Positions 1-7,581 of a stretch of 15,476 nucleotides of DNA are shown here, one piece after another. The stretch lies in contig UQQY01000033.1 of NCBI GenBank assembly GCA_900543295.1, forward strand, positions 1 to 15,476. Reading direction: 5' to 3'. Under the pieces are notes generated by a model. The model was not told the origin of the DNA. It ran no database searches and saw only the letters and a list, made by a program, of their open reading frames with translations. Position 1 is the first letter of the stretch, and every line of letters starts with the position of its first letter. Position numbers and translations under genes: made by a program. The DNA is from an uncultured Oscillospiraceae bacterium (GTDB taxonomy: Bacteria > Bacillota > Clostridia > Oscillospirales > Ruminococcaceae).

Positions 1-1
1 T

Positions 2-361
2 CTGGTAAAGCTTTCGGAGCTTGGCCCCTCCAAGGTAATCGTAACGGGTGTGGAACTTGCGGATATGACCATCAGCAACATCGGATACGACAGGGAGACG
101 GGCACCTTCTGGCGCGTAATTTGCAGCTATGTGCCGCAGAATTATCCGGGCACTGGCGACATCTTTGCAAGCATCGCGGTGGGGTCGCTTTTAAACGGCG
201 ACAGCCTTGCGATTGCAATGGAACGCGCCACGCGCTTTCTGGAGCTGACGATCAAAGCGACCTACAGCTATGGAACCGATCCGAAGCAGGGCATTCTGCT
301 TGAAAAAAACCTCGGCTGGCTCAACCAGCAGCACTCCCTCAACGGATACGAGAGCTTTTGA
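2..361 (+). CDS. pdxY: Pyridoxal/pyridoxamine kinase, C-terminal part (5' end outside window)
   Basis: This is the last 119 codons of a PfkB/ribokinase-fold kinase that phosphorylates pyridoxal, pyridoxamine or pyridoxine with ATP to make vitamin B6 phosphates in the cytoplasm. The reading frame is open from base 2. A GTG at 50 is only an internal codon, because the frame upstream of it still reads as protein. The motif PGTGD (Asp codon at 158-160) is the anion-hole and catalytic-base segment of the family. The downstream helix (LAIAMERATRFL) and the C-terminal tail are also as in PdxY/PdxK proteins. The next gene encodes an ECF S component, which fits a B6 salvage unit. Other PfkB kinases such as ThiD are possible but fit less well. 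The symbol is by family resemblance. Confidence 0.8.
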   Translation: MVKLSELGPSKVIVTGVELADMTISNIGYDRETGTFWRVICSYVPQNYPGTGDIFASIAVGSLLNGDSLAIAMERATRFLELTIKATYSYGTDPKQGILLEKNLGWLNQQHSLNGYESF

Positions 362-402
362 GCAATACGCGGTCATCCGCGGAGGAAGAGGGTACTTTTA
401 TT

Positions 403-996
403 ATGGAAAACACCAATGGAAAGAAAAAACCGCTGTTCGGCCTGTACGACATTGTGATGGTCGGCGTAATGGCGGCGATCGTTTTCGTTCTTACTTACTT
501 TGTAAAAATTCAGATCCCCACGCCGACGGGTCCGGTTATGTTCAAGACCGCTAACATTTTCATCCTGCTGTCCGGCCTGCTGCTGGGCGGTGTGCGCGGC
601 GGTCTTGCGGCCGGCATCGGATCGATGATCTACGACCTGCTTGATCCGGCATATGTAACGGAATCATGGGTTACGTTCATCCGCTTTTTTCTGGTTGCGT
701 TTATCTGCGGCGTGATTGCCTATGCGCGCAAATCAAACGGGGAGAATAAAGTACAGAACATCATCGCGGCGGCAGTCGGCGCGTTTTCTTCTGTCGCGCT
801 GTACGCCGTTCAATGCGTCGTCAAGCTGATGATTACCGGAAGCAGCTTTTCGGCCGCTTTCGTCGCAAGCCTGCCGAAGCTCTCCGTTTCCGCAATCAAC
901 GCGGTAATCGCCCTTGTTTTCGCAGTCATTTTGGTATTCCCGCTTCGCGCGGCGTTAAAGCGCGCCGGAGTTTACCAGAAGCTTTCTCTCCGGTAA
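403..996 (+). CDS. ECF transporter S component, probably for vitamin B6
   Basis: The gene encodes an integral membrane substrate-binding protein of an energy-coupling factor (ECF) transporter, 197 residues, with about six hydrophobic helices. The segment around GGVRGGLAAGIGSMIYDLL is the glycine-rich helix typical of S components. I chose the ATG at 403 because GGAGGAAGAGGG (381-392) lies just upstream. The same frame is open 15 codons further up, to 358, which would overlap the kinase stop codon and has no ribosome binding site. No EcfA or EcfT genes are visible, so it would use a shared energising module (group II ECF). The adjacent pyridoxal kinase gene suggests a B6 vitamer as substrate. 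That specificity is inferred from neighbourhood only. Confidence 0.85.
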   Translation: MENTNGKKKPLFGLYDIVMVGVMAAIVFVLTYFVKIQIPTPTGPVMFKTANIFILLSGLLLGGVRGGLAAGIGSMIYDLLDPAYVTESWVTFIRFFLVAFICGVIAYARKSNGENKVQNIIAAAVGAFSSVALYAVQCVVKLMITGSSFSAAFVASLPKLSVSAINAVIALVFAVILVFPLRAALKRAGVYQKLSLR

Positions 997-1020
997 ACGG
1001 CAACAACTCAATACAGCATC

Positions 1021-1055
1021 AAGTGCGGCGCGTCTTTCGGATGCGCCGCACTTTT
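1021..1055 (+). terminator. Hairpin terminator, first of a tandem pair
   Basis: A perfect 11-bp stem (1021-1031 with 1043-1053) with an 11-base loop lies 25 bases after the ECF S component stop codon. Only a short T run follows, so on its own it may be a weak terminator. Confidence 0.65.
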
Positions 1056-1060
1056 CATAG

Positions 1061-1109
1061 GACAAACGCAGCGCCGCATACAATAAAGCGCTGCGTTTGT
1101 CTCTTCTTT
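1061..1109 (+). terminator. Rho-independent terminator, second of a tandem pair
   Basis: A perfect 14-bp stem (1061-1074 with 1088-1101) with a 13-base loop is followed by the T-rich tract TCTTCTTTT. It closes the B6 unit and separates it from dacF. Confidence 0.85.
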
Positions 1110-1149
1110 TGCGGAAAAACGCGGCAGTTGTAAAACGGGAGTGTTTGCA

Positions 1150-2286
1150 TTGAAAAAGAAAACGGCGGTTTTTCTGGCTATTGCGCTCTTTTTTTCGGGC
1201 GTACCGGCGAGGGCGGCGCATACCGTGTCAGCCGCTTCCTATATTTTAATAGAAGCTTCTACCGGACGTGTGCTTGCGGCGAAGGAGGAGAATACGCAGC
1301 GGCCCATGGCCAGCACTACCAAAATCATGACCGCCCTTTTGGCGCTGGAGGAGGAAAACTGCCACGAGCGCTTTATTGTGGACAGTGAGGCGATCCGCGT
1401 AGAGGGCACTTCGATGGGATTAAAGGAGGGGGACGAAGCGAGCCTTTACGATCTCGCGGGCGGCATGCTGGCGGCTTCGGGCAACGACGGCGCAAACGCC
1501 GCCGCCGTTAAGATCGCCGGAAGTATCGAAGCTTTCGCTGAAAAAATGAACGAAAAGGCCGCCGCTCTTTCCATGCACAGCACACACTTTGTGACGCCCT
1601 CCGGCCTGCACGACGAAGCGCATTATTCGACGGCCGCCGACATGGCGCTGCTTGCGCGCGCCGCTCTGAAAAATGAGGATTTCGCGGCGCTCTGTTCGCA
1701 GAAGAGCGTACAGCTCTACTATGGAAATCCCCCTTATACGCGCACGCTTTCAAATCATAACCGACTGCTCTCGTCCTATTCCGGCTGTATCGGAGTGAAA
1801 ACCGGCTTTACCAAGAAAGCGGGACGCTGCCTTGTTTCGGCGGCGGAACGGGACGGTGTGACGCTCATCTGCGTCACGCTCAATGCGCCGGACGACTGGG
1901 CGGATCATGCGGCGCTTTTCGACTACGGCTTTTCGGCAGTGCAGTCCCGCGCTGTCAGTCCGGACGTATCGGACGTTTCCATTCCGGTGGCGGGCGGCAC
2001 GTCCGATCGAATAGCGGCAGCGCTTTTATCCCCGGGAAAAACAGTGCTGACGGAAGAGGAATGGAAGCGCGTAACGCGCAAAATCGAATGTCCGCCGTTT
2101 CTCTATGCGCCGGTGCAGAAAGGAGACGCTGTCGGGGCGGCGGTCTATCTGCTTGACGGCGAAGAAGTATGCCGGATTCCGCTTGTTGCGCAGGAGAGCG
2201 TTCAATATGACGAAACAGCGCAGCCGCCCTCTCTTTGGGAGCGGATTCTCTCCTTTCTGAAAGAACATATCCGTTTTTTAAGCTGA
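1150..2286 (+). CDS. dacF: D-alanyl-D-alanine carboxypeptidase, DacF/PBP5 type
   Basis: A low-molecular-weight penicillin-binding protein that removes the terminal D-Ala from peptidoglycan pentapeptides outside the membrane. In numbering from the in-frame GTG at 1141, it has a signal peptide (about 5-26, ending ARA), the SxxK active site STTK (58-61), the SGN motif (113-115) and the KTG motif (220-222) in GVKTGFTKKAG. A beta-rich PBP5 C-terminal domain (about 255-350) follows. A terminal amphipathic helix (WERILSFLKEHIRFL) is the expected membrane anchor. I prefer the TTG at 1150: GGGAG at 1137-1141 sits 8 bases before it, but overlaps the GTG at 1141 and could not serve that start. The gene stands alone between terminators. 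B. subtilis dacF is sporulation-controlled, but nothing here shows that. DacA/DacB naming is equally possible. Confidence 0.9.
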   Translation: MKKKTAVFLAIALFFSGVPARAAHTVSAASYILIEASTGRVLAAKEENTQRPMASTTKIMTALLALEEENCHERFIVDSEAIRVEGTSMGLKEGDEASLYDLAGGMLAASGNDGANAAAVKIAGSIEAFAEKMNEKAAALSMHSTHFVTPSGLHDEAHYSTAADMALLARAALKNEDFAALCSQKSVQLYYGNPPYTRTLSNHNRLLSSYSGCIGVKTGFTKKAGRCLVSAAERDGVTLICVTLNAPDDWADHAALFDYGFSAVQSRAVSPDVSDVSIPVAGGTSDRIAAALLSPGKTVLTEEEWKRVTRKIECPPFLYAPVQKGDAVGAAVYLLDGEEVCRIPLVAQESVQYDETAQPPSLWERILSFLKEHIRFLS

Positions 2287-2299
2287 GATACCGAAAAGC

Positions 2300-2327
2300 A
2301 GCCTTCGCCTTGAAGCGGCTATTATTT
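2300..2327 (+). terminator. Possible weak terminator after dacF
   Basis: AGCCTTC (2300-2306) can pair with GAA (2312-2314) and GGCT (2317-2320), with a two-base bulge, followed by ATTATTT. The stem is short and imperfect, so this is tentative. Confidence 0.3.
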
Positions 2328-2353
2328 ATGAAATATTCATGTAACATTTCATA
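2327..2353. promoter_or_regulatory. Nested dyad, candidate operator upstream of the MoxR operon
   Basis: TATGAAAT (2327-2334) and ATTTCATA (2346-2353) form a perfect 8-bp inverted repeat with an 11-base spacer. Inside it, ATGAA-ATA-TTCAT (2328-2340) is a second perfect dyad. The three half-sites lie just upstream of the putative promoter of the moxR operon and could bind a dimeric regulator. The run is AT-rich, and no T tract follows to suggest a terminator. Confidence 0.35.
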
Positions 2354-2359
2354 TCTGCA

Positions 2360-2388
2360 TTGCGGAAAAGGAAAAGATATGATAAACT
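2360..2388 (+). promoter_or_regulatory. Candidate sigma-A promoter of the MoxR-DUF58-transglutaminase operon
   Basis: TTGCGG (2360-2365), 17 bases, then TAAACT (2383-2388) preceded by TGA as an extended -10. The -35 match is only three of six. A start near 2395 would leave a leader of about 93 bases before the ATG at 2488. Confidence 0.35.
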
Positions 2389-2487
2389 GAAAGACAGATT
2401 GTAAAATAATTTTGGTAAGATCGAAGGCGGCGGAGGTTTCGCCGAATTTTCTGCCGGAAATATAAAGTTAAAGGAGCAAAAAATATC

Positions 2488-3471
2488 ATGGAACAGTTTT
2501 ATTCCGTGCAGCCGGGCGCCGCAGGCCCTGCGGCCGCACATGCGATTATAAATGAAGTGAAAAAAGCGGTTTGCGGAAAGGACGAAATCATCGAGCGGGT
2601 TATGCTCGCCGTTTTGGCGGGCGGGCACGTGCTGCTCGAAGATATGCCCGGCGTCGGTAAAACGACGCTCGCGCTCGCCTTTTCAAAAGCCATGCAGCTT
2701 TCTCACAAGCGCATCCAGTTTACACCTGACGTCATGCCGAGCGACGTCACCGGCTATACCGTCTATCAAAAACAGACGGAGCGCTTTGTCTTTGTTCCGG
2801 GCGCGGTGATGTGCAACCTGCTTTTGGCGGACGAGATCAACCGTACCTCCTCAAAAACACAGGCCGCGCTTTTGCAGGTGATGGAGGAGGGCTGTGTAAC
2901 GGTGGAACAAAAGACATATCGTTGTCCCGCCCCTTTTACAGTAATCGCCACACAAAATCCCTACGGCTATGCCGGTACCCAGCTTTTGCCTGAATCCCAG
3001 CTCGACCGCTTTCTGATGCGGCTTTCCATGGGCTATCCGGACGAAAGCAGTGAAATTTCCATGCTGCGCACGAAAATTGCCGGAAACGAGCCGGCGATAC
3101 AGCCGGTTGCAGACGAAAAAAGTGTGACCGCGATGCAGGCGGCAGTGAACGCCGTCTTCGTTCACGACGACGTTCTGCGCTATATCACGCGGCTTTCTTC
3201 CGCTACGCGGAACAATTCGATGATCTCGCTGGGCGCTTCTCCGCGCGGTTCTATTGCATTGATGCGCACGGCCAAGGCTCAGGCGTTTCTTGCCGGACGC
3301 AATTATGTCGTTCCGGCGGACGTTACCTCTGTGATTGAACCGGTCATGTGCCATCGTATTGTGTTAAGCCCAAAGGCCAAAGCGTCCGGTATGACGGAAC
3401 GCGAGCTTGTGCGCCGCCTTTGCGGATCGGTCACGCCGCCGCGGATCGAACAGTTTGGTGCGGGACGATGA
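2488..3471 (+). CDS. MoxR-family AAA+ ATPase
   Basis: A cytoplasmic AAA+ ATPase of the MoxR (AAA_3) family, 327 residues, thought to act as a chaperone-like remodelling factor for partner proteins encoded beside it. Visible motifs are Walker A GVGKTT (55-60), Walker B LLLADEINR (111-119), sensor 1 ATQNP (154-158), the arginine-finger region ESQLDRF (169-175) and a GASPRGS sensor-2 segment in the C-terminal lid. The start is fixed by AAGGAG at 2471-2476, 11 bases before the ATG. The stop codon overlaps the start of the DUF58 gene (ATGA), and the same coupling links that gene to the transglutaminase gene, so the three are one operon. The substrate is not known. MoxR with a DUF58 partner is a recurrent pairing in bacteria. 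Confidence 0.92.
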   Translation: MEQFYSVQPGAAGPAAAHAIINEVKKAVCGKDEIIERVMLAVLAGGHVLLEDMPGVGKTTLALAFSKAMQLSHKRIQFTPDVMPSDVTGYTVYQKQTERFVFVPGAVMCNLLLADEINRTSSKTQAALLQVMEEGCVTVEQKTYRCPAPFTVIATQNPYGYAGTQLLPESQLDRFLMRLSMGYPDESSEISMLRTKIAGNEPAIQPVADEKSVTAMQAAVNAVFVHDDVLRYITRLSSATRNNSMISLGASPRGSIALMRTAKAQAFLAGRNYVVPADVTSVIEPVMCHRIVLSPKAKASGMTERELVRRLCGSVTPPRIEQFGAGR

Positions 3472-4631
3472 GCCGGCGGCGGTTCCTCAGCCTGTTTATT
3501 CTGATCGCATCTGCGGTTTCAGGCGTTCTTATTGCGGATTATATTGGAGCAGTCTTTGCCATGACGGTGATCGGTATGTTTTGCTGCTCCTTTTTGCTGC
3601 TTCCCTTTTCCCTTTTGGGGCTTACGCTTTCTCTGGACAATCCGCAGGATGTGCAGCGCGGCGGGAATGCCGATTTGCAGGTGCATCTTACACGAAAGGG
3701 CTTCTGTCCGTGCGGCAGCGTCAAAATCATCTTCTCTTTACAGAATCATTTTACCGGTCATTCCTCCAAAGAGAGCGTAATCGTGCAGCCGGTAAAAGGC
3801 AAATCGACGCTCGCCTTACCAGTACATGCGCCGCACGCCGGCAATACGGAAATTTCCGTGACGCGTATCTGGTTTTATGACTTGACCGGCCTGCTCTGTA
3901 TCCCCCGAAAGGTGAAGGGCGCTGCTTCCTTCTGCGCGCTCCCGCAAAGCGAGACGGCGCGGGTTCGTTCCGTTTTGCCGCAGGAGGCCGAGGACAGCGG
4001 CGAAGCCGATCCGAACCGGCCCGGTCACAGCCGTCCGGAGCTGTTTGGCGTACATGAATATGTACCCGGCGACCCGCTTCGCGATATTCACTGGAAGCTT
4101 TCCGCCCGTCTCGACAAAATGATGGTGCGCGAATACGTCCGGCCGGTCAGCCGTGACATCGGGCTTTTGCTTTTAAACGGCGGAAGCGGAATTTCCCCTG
4201 CCGCGGCGGATAAGCTTGCAGACGCGGCGTTTTCGCTCTCGCTCTCTCTTGTGCAGGCAGACATCCGGCACACCCTTTGCTGGTGCGAAAACGGACAGGC
4301 AAAAACCGCTCCGGTTCAGTCGGAGGAGGACGTCTTTGCGGCTGCACGGGCAATGCTGTCCGTACCGCTCTGCCCCTCCGATATGCTGTGCAGCTTTCTG
4401 CACAGTGCGCTGCCGCCTGCCGCGCTTCGGGTTATTTTTGCTGCCTCGGAGGACGAGACTGTTATCCGCTCGCTGCTTCCCAGAGAGCATGACCGTCTTT
4501 TTTTCATTGGGGACGATGTGCCGCCGCTTTTCGCAGAGCGCATCTCTGTATGCAAGGCAAGCCCCGTCCATTCGCCGGAGTCTCCCGCCGCTTCCGCCGC
4601 ACTTCTGCTTGACCAGGGGGTGTACGCATGA
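3468..4631 (+). CDS. DUF58 domain membrane protein
   Basis: A 387-residue protein with two N-terminal membrane helices (about residues 6-25 and 30-52), then a beta-rich segment (about 55-160). The DUF58 signature lies around residues 191-214 (ELFGVHEYVPGDPLRDIHWK and following), and a von Willebrand A-like C-terminal fold is expected. The function of DUF58 proteins is not settled. They accompany MoxR ATPases and are presumed partners or substrates. I chose the ATG at 3468 because it overlaps the moxR stop in an ATGA coupling. The frame is open 40 codons upstream, but that part lies inside the MoxR gene and has no ribosome binding site. The 3' end overlaps the next start by ATGA. Confidence 0.88.
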   Translation: MSRRRFLSLFILIASAVSGVLIADYIGAVFAMTVIGMFCCSFLLLPFSLLGLTLSLDNPQDVQRGGNADLQVHLTRKGFCPCGSVKIIFSLQNHFTGHSSKESVIVQPVKGKSTLALPVHAPHAGNTEISVTRIWFYDLTGLLCIPRKVKGAASFCALPQSETARVRSVLPQEAEDSGEADPNRPGHSRPELFGVHEYVPGDPLRDIHWKLSARLDKMMVREYVRPVSRDIGLLLLNGGSGISPAAADKLADAAFSLSLSLVQADIRHTLCWCENGQAKTAPVQSEEDVFAAARAMLSVPLCPSDMLCSFLHSALPPAALRVIFAASEDETVIRSLLPREHDRLFFIGDDVPPLFAERISVCKASPVHSPESPAASAALLLDQGVYA

Positions 4632-7147
4632 AAAAGAAAAAACGCGCCGCCGCTGTCCAGCCGGACAGTCCTTCTTTTACGGGTGTTCGTCTGTATACGG
4701 ACGGCGGCCATATCAAGCTGTCCATGCTGTGCGAATATGCGACGGTCTGCTGCTTTGTATTCGGCGTATTGCTTCTGCTTCGTTCCATGACGCCTCTTCT
4801 GCCATACACTCCCGAGATGCAGGCATCCCTTTCTTTGCTGTCCACGCTTCCGTTTACAGCAATTCTTGGGGGCTTTCTGTTCCCAGCCGCTTTTGTTCTG
4901 CTGTTTCATTTAAAAAAGCATACGTTTTTATGGTGGATGGTAACGGCCGGCGCTTTTCTCGTTATTATCATTCTCTTCTTTCCCAGCCTGATAACCGGCA
5001 TCCAGCTCATGCAGATCACCTTCGCCGGCCGGTTCAATCAGGCCACGGGACTTTCGCTCCCCTACTGGAACTTCACCTATCTCACAACGGATGAAGCCTA
5101 TCATGGAATTTTACTGTTCTATCTGATCTTTTCGGCGCTGCTCTCCTTTGCTTCGGCATGGATTGTCTCGAAGCTGAAGCGCTTCTGGCCCTTTCTGCTT
5201 CTTGCCGTACCGTTCATGGCAGGAACTTATTATCTGGTAGATGAGACAATCGATTTTCCCTTTTTTCTGCTGACTCTAAGCGTAGTCGGTGCAGCGGCTT
5301 CCGCGATGTATTGTATGCCGCGCGCAAAAAGGCGGAAAAAGAAGACGGCGCTGACTGCGCGCGGTCCCTCCTCCGCTCCCTTCGCTCTGCTTTCCTGCGC
5401 GGCGGTGGCTATGCTGATATTTGTGCAGGTCTGTCCGCGAGAAGGCTATACGCGGCCGGAGGCCTTTCGTAAGCTGACGCGCGATCCCGGCGCCTTTTTT
5501 GAAGATATGCTCGACATCTTCAGCGACGACGCAGCCGGCGGTTTGTCCGGCGGGAATCTTGGCAATGTGGACCGCGTAGTATATAAGGAAGAAGAGCATC
5601 TCTTAGTATCCGGCGGACTGCCCCATGTGTTTGACACATTTCTGCTGAAAGGATATACAGGTTTTCAATATGACGGGCACAGCTTCCGCGCCCCGCATAT
5701 AAAAGAGCTGGACGAACTTGAGCGCGAGCTTATCTCCTATGATCCGGATTCTACGCTTTTTGATCTGCTGCAGCCGACGGTGTCCGCCACGCAGCATGCC
5801 TTTAACAGCAGCCTTTCCGTCGCGCCGCTTAGCATCAAAAACGTAGGCGCTTCCGACCGCTACGTCTATCTGCCCTACCGACTGCACGGCGTGGCCGAAA
5901 GCAGCCGCGCGTTAACCCGATCTGAGGCAAACCAGGACATCGGTGCAAAAAGGACAGGCTATTTTTCCGGAGATTCCTATGCTGTGTACGCACAGCTTCT
6001 CTCCCGCGGCAACGCGCTTGGCTATCTTTCCGCAAGCGATGGAAGAAAGCTGGAAGAGCTTCCGGATATGCTCGTTACAACTGAAGAATACGGGGCGCTG
6101 GCCAAGCGCTATACGGAAATCGCGCAGGAGTACTATACGCAGCTTCCCGAGGACGGACGTTTTGACTGGGCAAAGCAGTACTTTGAGGACAAAGATTCTC
6201 TGTCTGAAATTTTTAATACCGTGCGCAGACTTGTTCTGACGGACACAAGCTATACACTTTCGCCCGGACGGACGCCCGGAAACAAGGATTTTGTCAATTA
6301 CTTTCTTCAGGAAAGCAAGAAAGGCTACTGCTCGCACTATGCGGCGTCCACTGTAATCCTGTTCCGCGTGGCCGGTATTCCTGCGCGCTATGCGGAGGGC
6401 TATACGGTGAAGTTTGAGAATCTTTCGGGCGGAACCGTCACCGTAAAGGATAGCAATGCGCACGCATGGGCTGAAATCTATGTAGAGGGCTACGGCTGGA
6501 TTCCCGTCGATTTTACGCCCACAGATCAGACTGAGCCGGGAACCGGAAGCCAGACGCCGGACCGCGTTTCTTCTGAGGAAAGCAGCGAACCGGAGGCCTC
6601 CTCCGTTCCGGAAAGCTCGGAAACATCGGAGGAAACCCCGCAGTCCAGTAATGACGGCGGTTCTTCTCTCTCTTCCGGCGGCGCCGACGCACCCAGCACG
6701 ATACATCTGGACGGCGGTATCCTGTTTAGGGGTCTGCTGATTTTGCTGCTGCTCCTGCTCACTGGAGGGATCCTTTCTGGTATTTTCCATCTGCGCACTT
6801 GGATTCAGCGCAAGAGACGGGAAAAACGGCAGCTCATGCGCACAACCAAGGATGTCTGCGGCGTTTACCGCGACTGCCTGAATTTGCTGCGCTTCTGCGG
6901 CACTTCGATACGGCCGGACGAGACGGAGGCCGATTTTGCCAGAAGGGTAGACGAACGATACCCGTTTGCAAACATCACCTTTGAACAGGTGACGGGAACA
7001 GCCGCACAAGCGCGCTTTTCAAATGAACCGCCGCCTGCCCAAAAGTGCGGTGAAATTACCTTCTATTACCGGATTCTCCGCCGCCGGATTTTAAAAGACC
7101 TGCACGGTATGAAGAAACTGTATTTTCTCTGGTTCCGCGCGCTGTAG
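4628..7147 (+). CDS. Membrane-bound transglutaminase-like protein (TgpA-type)
   Basis: An 839-residue membrane protein. About seven hydrophobic helices occupy the first 270 residues. A large external region follows and contains a transglutaminase-like domain with the triad Cys568 (in KGYCSHYAA), His612 (in NAHAWAEIY) and Asp628 (in PVDFTPTD). A Ser/Glu-rich linker spans about 636-690, then a membrane helix (about 698-720) and a C-terminal cytoplasmic tail with a DUF4129-like stretch (ETEADFARRV). The family is known as TgpA or YebA in other bacteria. It may act as a protease or crosslinking enzyme on envelope substrates, but the substrate is unknown. It starts four bases before the end of the DUF58 gene, with AGGGGGT as a ribosome binding site, so it is translationally coupled. 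This is the last gene of the operon. Confidence 0.9.
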   Translation: MKKKKRAAAVQPDSPSFTGVRLYTDGGHIKLSMLCEYATVCCFVFGVLLLLRSMTPLLPYTPEMQASLSLLSTLPFTAILGGFLFPAAFVLLFHLKKHTFLWWMVTAGAFLVIIILFFPSLITGIQLMQITFAGRFNQATGLSLPYWNFTYLTTDEAYHGILLFYLIFSALLSFASAWIVSKLKRFWPFLLLAVPFMAGTYYLVDETIDFPFFLLTLSVVGAAASAMYCMPRAKRRKKKTALTARGPSSAPFALLSCAAVAMLIFVQVCPREGYTRPEAFRKLTRDPGAFFEDMLDIFSDDAAGGLSGGNLGNVDRVVYKEEEHLLVSGGLPHVFDTFLLKGYTGFQYDGHSFRAPHIKELDELERELISYDPDSTLFDLLQPTVSATQHAFNSSLSVAPLSIKNVGASDRYVYLPYRLHGVAESSRALTRSEANQDIGAKRTGYFSGDSYAVYAQLLSRGNALGYLSASDGRKLEELPDMLVTTEEYGALAKRYTEIAQEYYTQLPEDGRFDWAKQYFEDKDSLSEIFNTVRRLVLTDTSYTLSPGRTPGNKDFVNYFLQESKKGYCSHYAASTVILFRVAGIPARYAEGYTVKFENLSGGTVTVKDSNAHAWAEIYVEGYGWIPVDFTPTDQTEPGTGSQTPDRVSSEESSEPEASSVPESSETSEETPQSSNDGGSSLSSGGADAPSTIHLDGGILFRGLLILLLLLLTGGILSGIFHLRTWIQRKRREKRQLMRTTKDVCGVYRDCLNLLRFCGTSIRPDETEADFARRVDERYPFANITFEQVTGTAAQARFSNEPPPAQKCGEITFYYRILRRRILKDLHGMKKLYFLWFRAL

Positions 7148-7173
7148 CGTGCTGTGCGCTTTCCATGAATCAA

Positions 7174-7212
7174 AAACGGACGTCCTTTTATAAAGGGCGT
7201 CCGTTTCCTTTA
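7174..7212 (+). terminator. Bidirectional terminator between the transglutaminase gene and rpsT
   Basis: A 15-bp stem with one G-T wobble (7174-7188 with 7192-7206) and a 3-base loop. CCTTTATT follows on the plus strand and TTTTT on the minus strand. It ends the MoxR operon and backs up the rpsT terminator. Confidence 0.8.
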
Positions 7213-7222
7213 TTCTGCAAAA

Positions 7223-7254
7223 TAAAAAAGGAACGGTACACCGAAGCCGTTCCT
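7223..7254 (-). terminator. Rho-independent terminator of rpsT
   Basis: Read on the minus strand, AGGAACGG (7254-7247) pairs with CCGTTCCT (7236-7229) and is followed at once by a run of T. It lies about 27 bases after the rpsT stop codon. Confidence 0.85.
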
Positions 7255-7280
7255 CTTCCATTTTTATCGTCGCACAGCGC

Positions 7281-7532
7281 TTACGCGTTTGCTTTGCGCA
7301 TGATCTGCGATTTCTTTCTGGCAGCTTTATTCTTGTGAATCAGACCTTTAGCGCAAGCCTGATCGATCGCTTTTACAGCGACCTTGACGGCCTCTGCCTT
7401 ATTCTCGTTGTTTTCAATCGCAGCGTTTGTTTTTTTCAGGACGGTTTTCAGGTTGGAGTTTGCAGCCTTATTGCGTGCAGCCTTTACAGCGTTGACCTGA
7501 ACTCTTTTTTTCGCGGATTTGATATTCGGCAT
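7281..7532 (-). CDS. rpsT: 30S ribosomal protein S20
   Basis: A small basic protein of 83 residues beginning MPNIKSAKKRV, rich in Lys, Arg, Ala and Asn, that binds the 5' domain of 16S rRNA in the small subunit. It has the usual length for S20. The ATG at 7532 is the start, with GAGGAGGT (7548-7541 on the minus strand) 8 bases upstream. The frame is open 15 codons further up, but that stretch contains the ribosome binding site and is not coding. The gene is divergent from gpr, the arrangement also seen in Bacillus (rpsT next to gpr and spoIIP). Confidence 0.97.
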   Translation of the reverse strand: MPNIKSAKKRVQVNAVKAARNKAANSNLKTVLKKTNAAIENNENKAEAVKVAVKAIDQACAKGLIHKNKAARKKSQIMRKANA

Positions 7533-7551
7533 TCCTTTGCACCTCCTCTTA

Positions 7552-7581
7552 TACATAAAGCCGGTAAAACAGAGCATACTG
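7552..7581 (+). promoter_or_regulatory. Candidate sigma-G promoter of gpr
   Basis: TACATA (7552-7557), 17 bases, then CATACTG (7575-7581) resembles the forespore sigma-G consensus (TGHATR, 17-18 bases, CATWHTA) at 11 of 13 positions. It would start a transcript near 7588 that runs through the rpsT promoter region into gpr, with a leader of about 150 bases. A chance match is possible. Confidence 0.3.

Noticed and set aside
4216..5094. 292-codon open frame on the plus strand
   Set aside because: It spans the DUF58-transglutaminase junction in another frame, has a low-complexity Arg/Ser/Cys product and no ribosome binding site.
5912..7009. 365-codon open frame on the minus strand
   Set aside because: It lies entirely antisense to the transglutaminase gene, covering the catalytic triad region. 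Its product is Arg/Cys-rich with no recognisable domain, as expected for a shadow frame in G+C-rich coding DNA.
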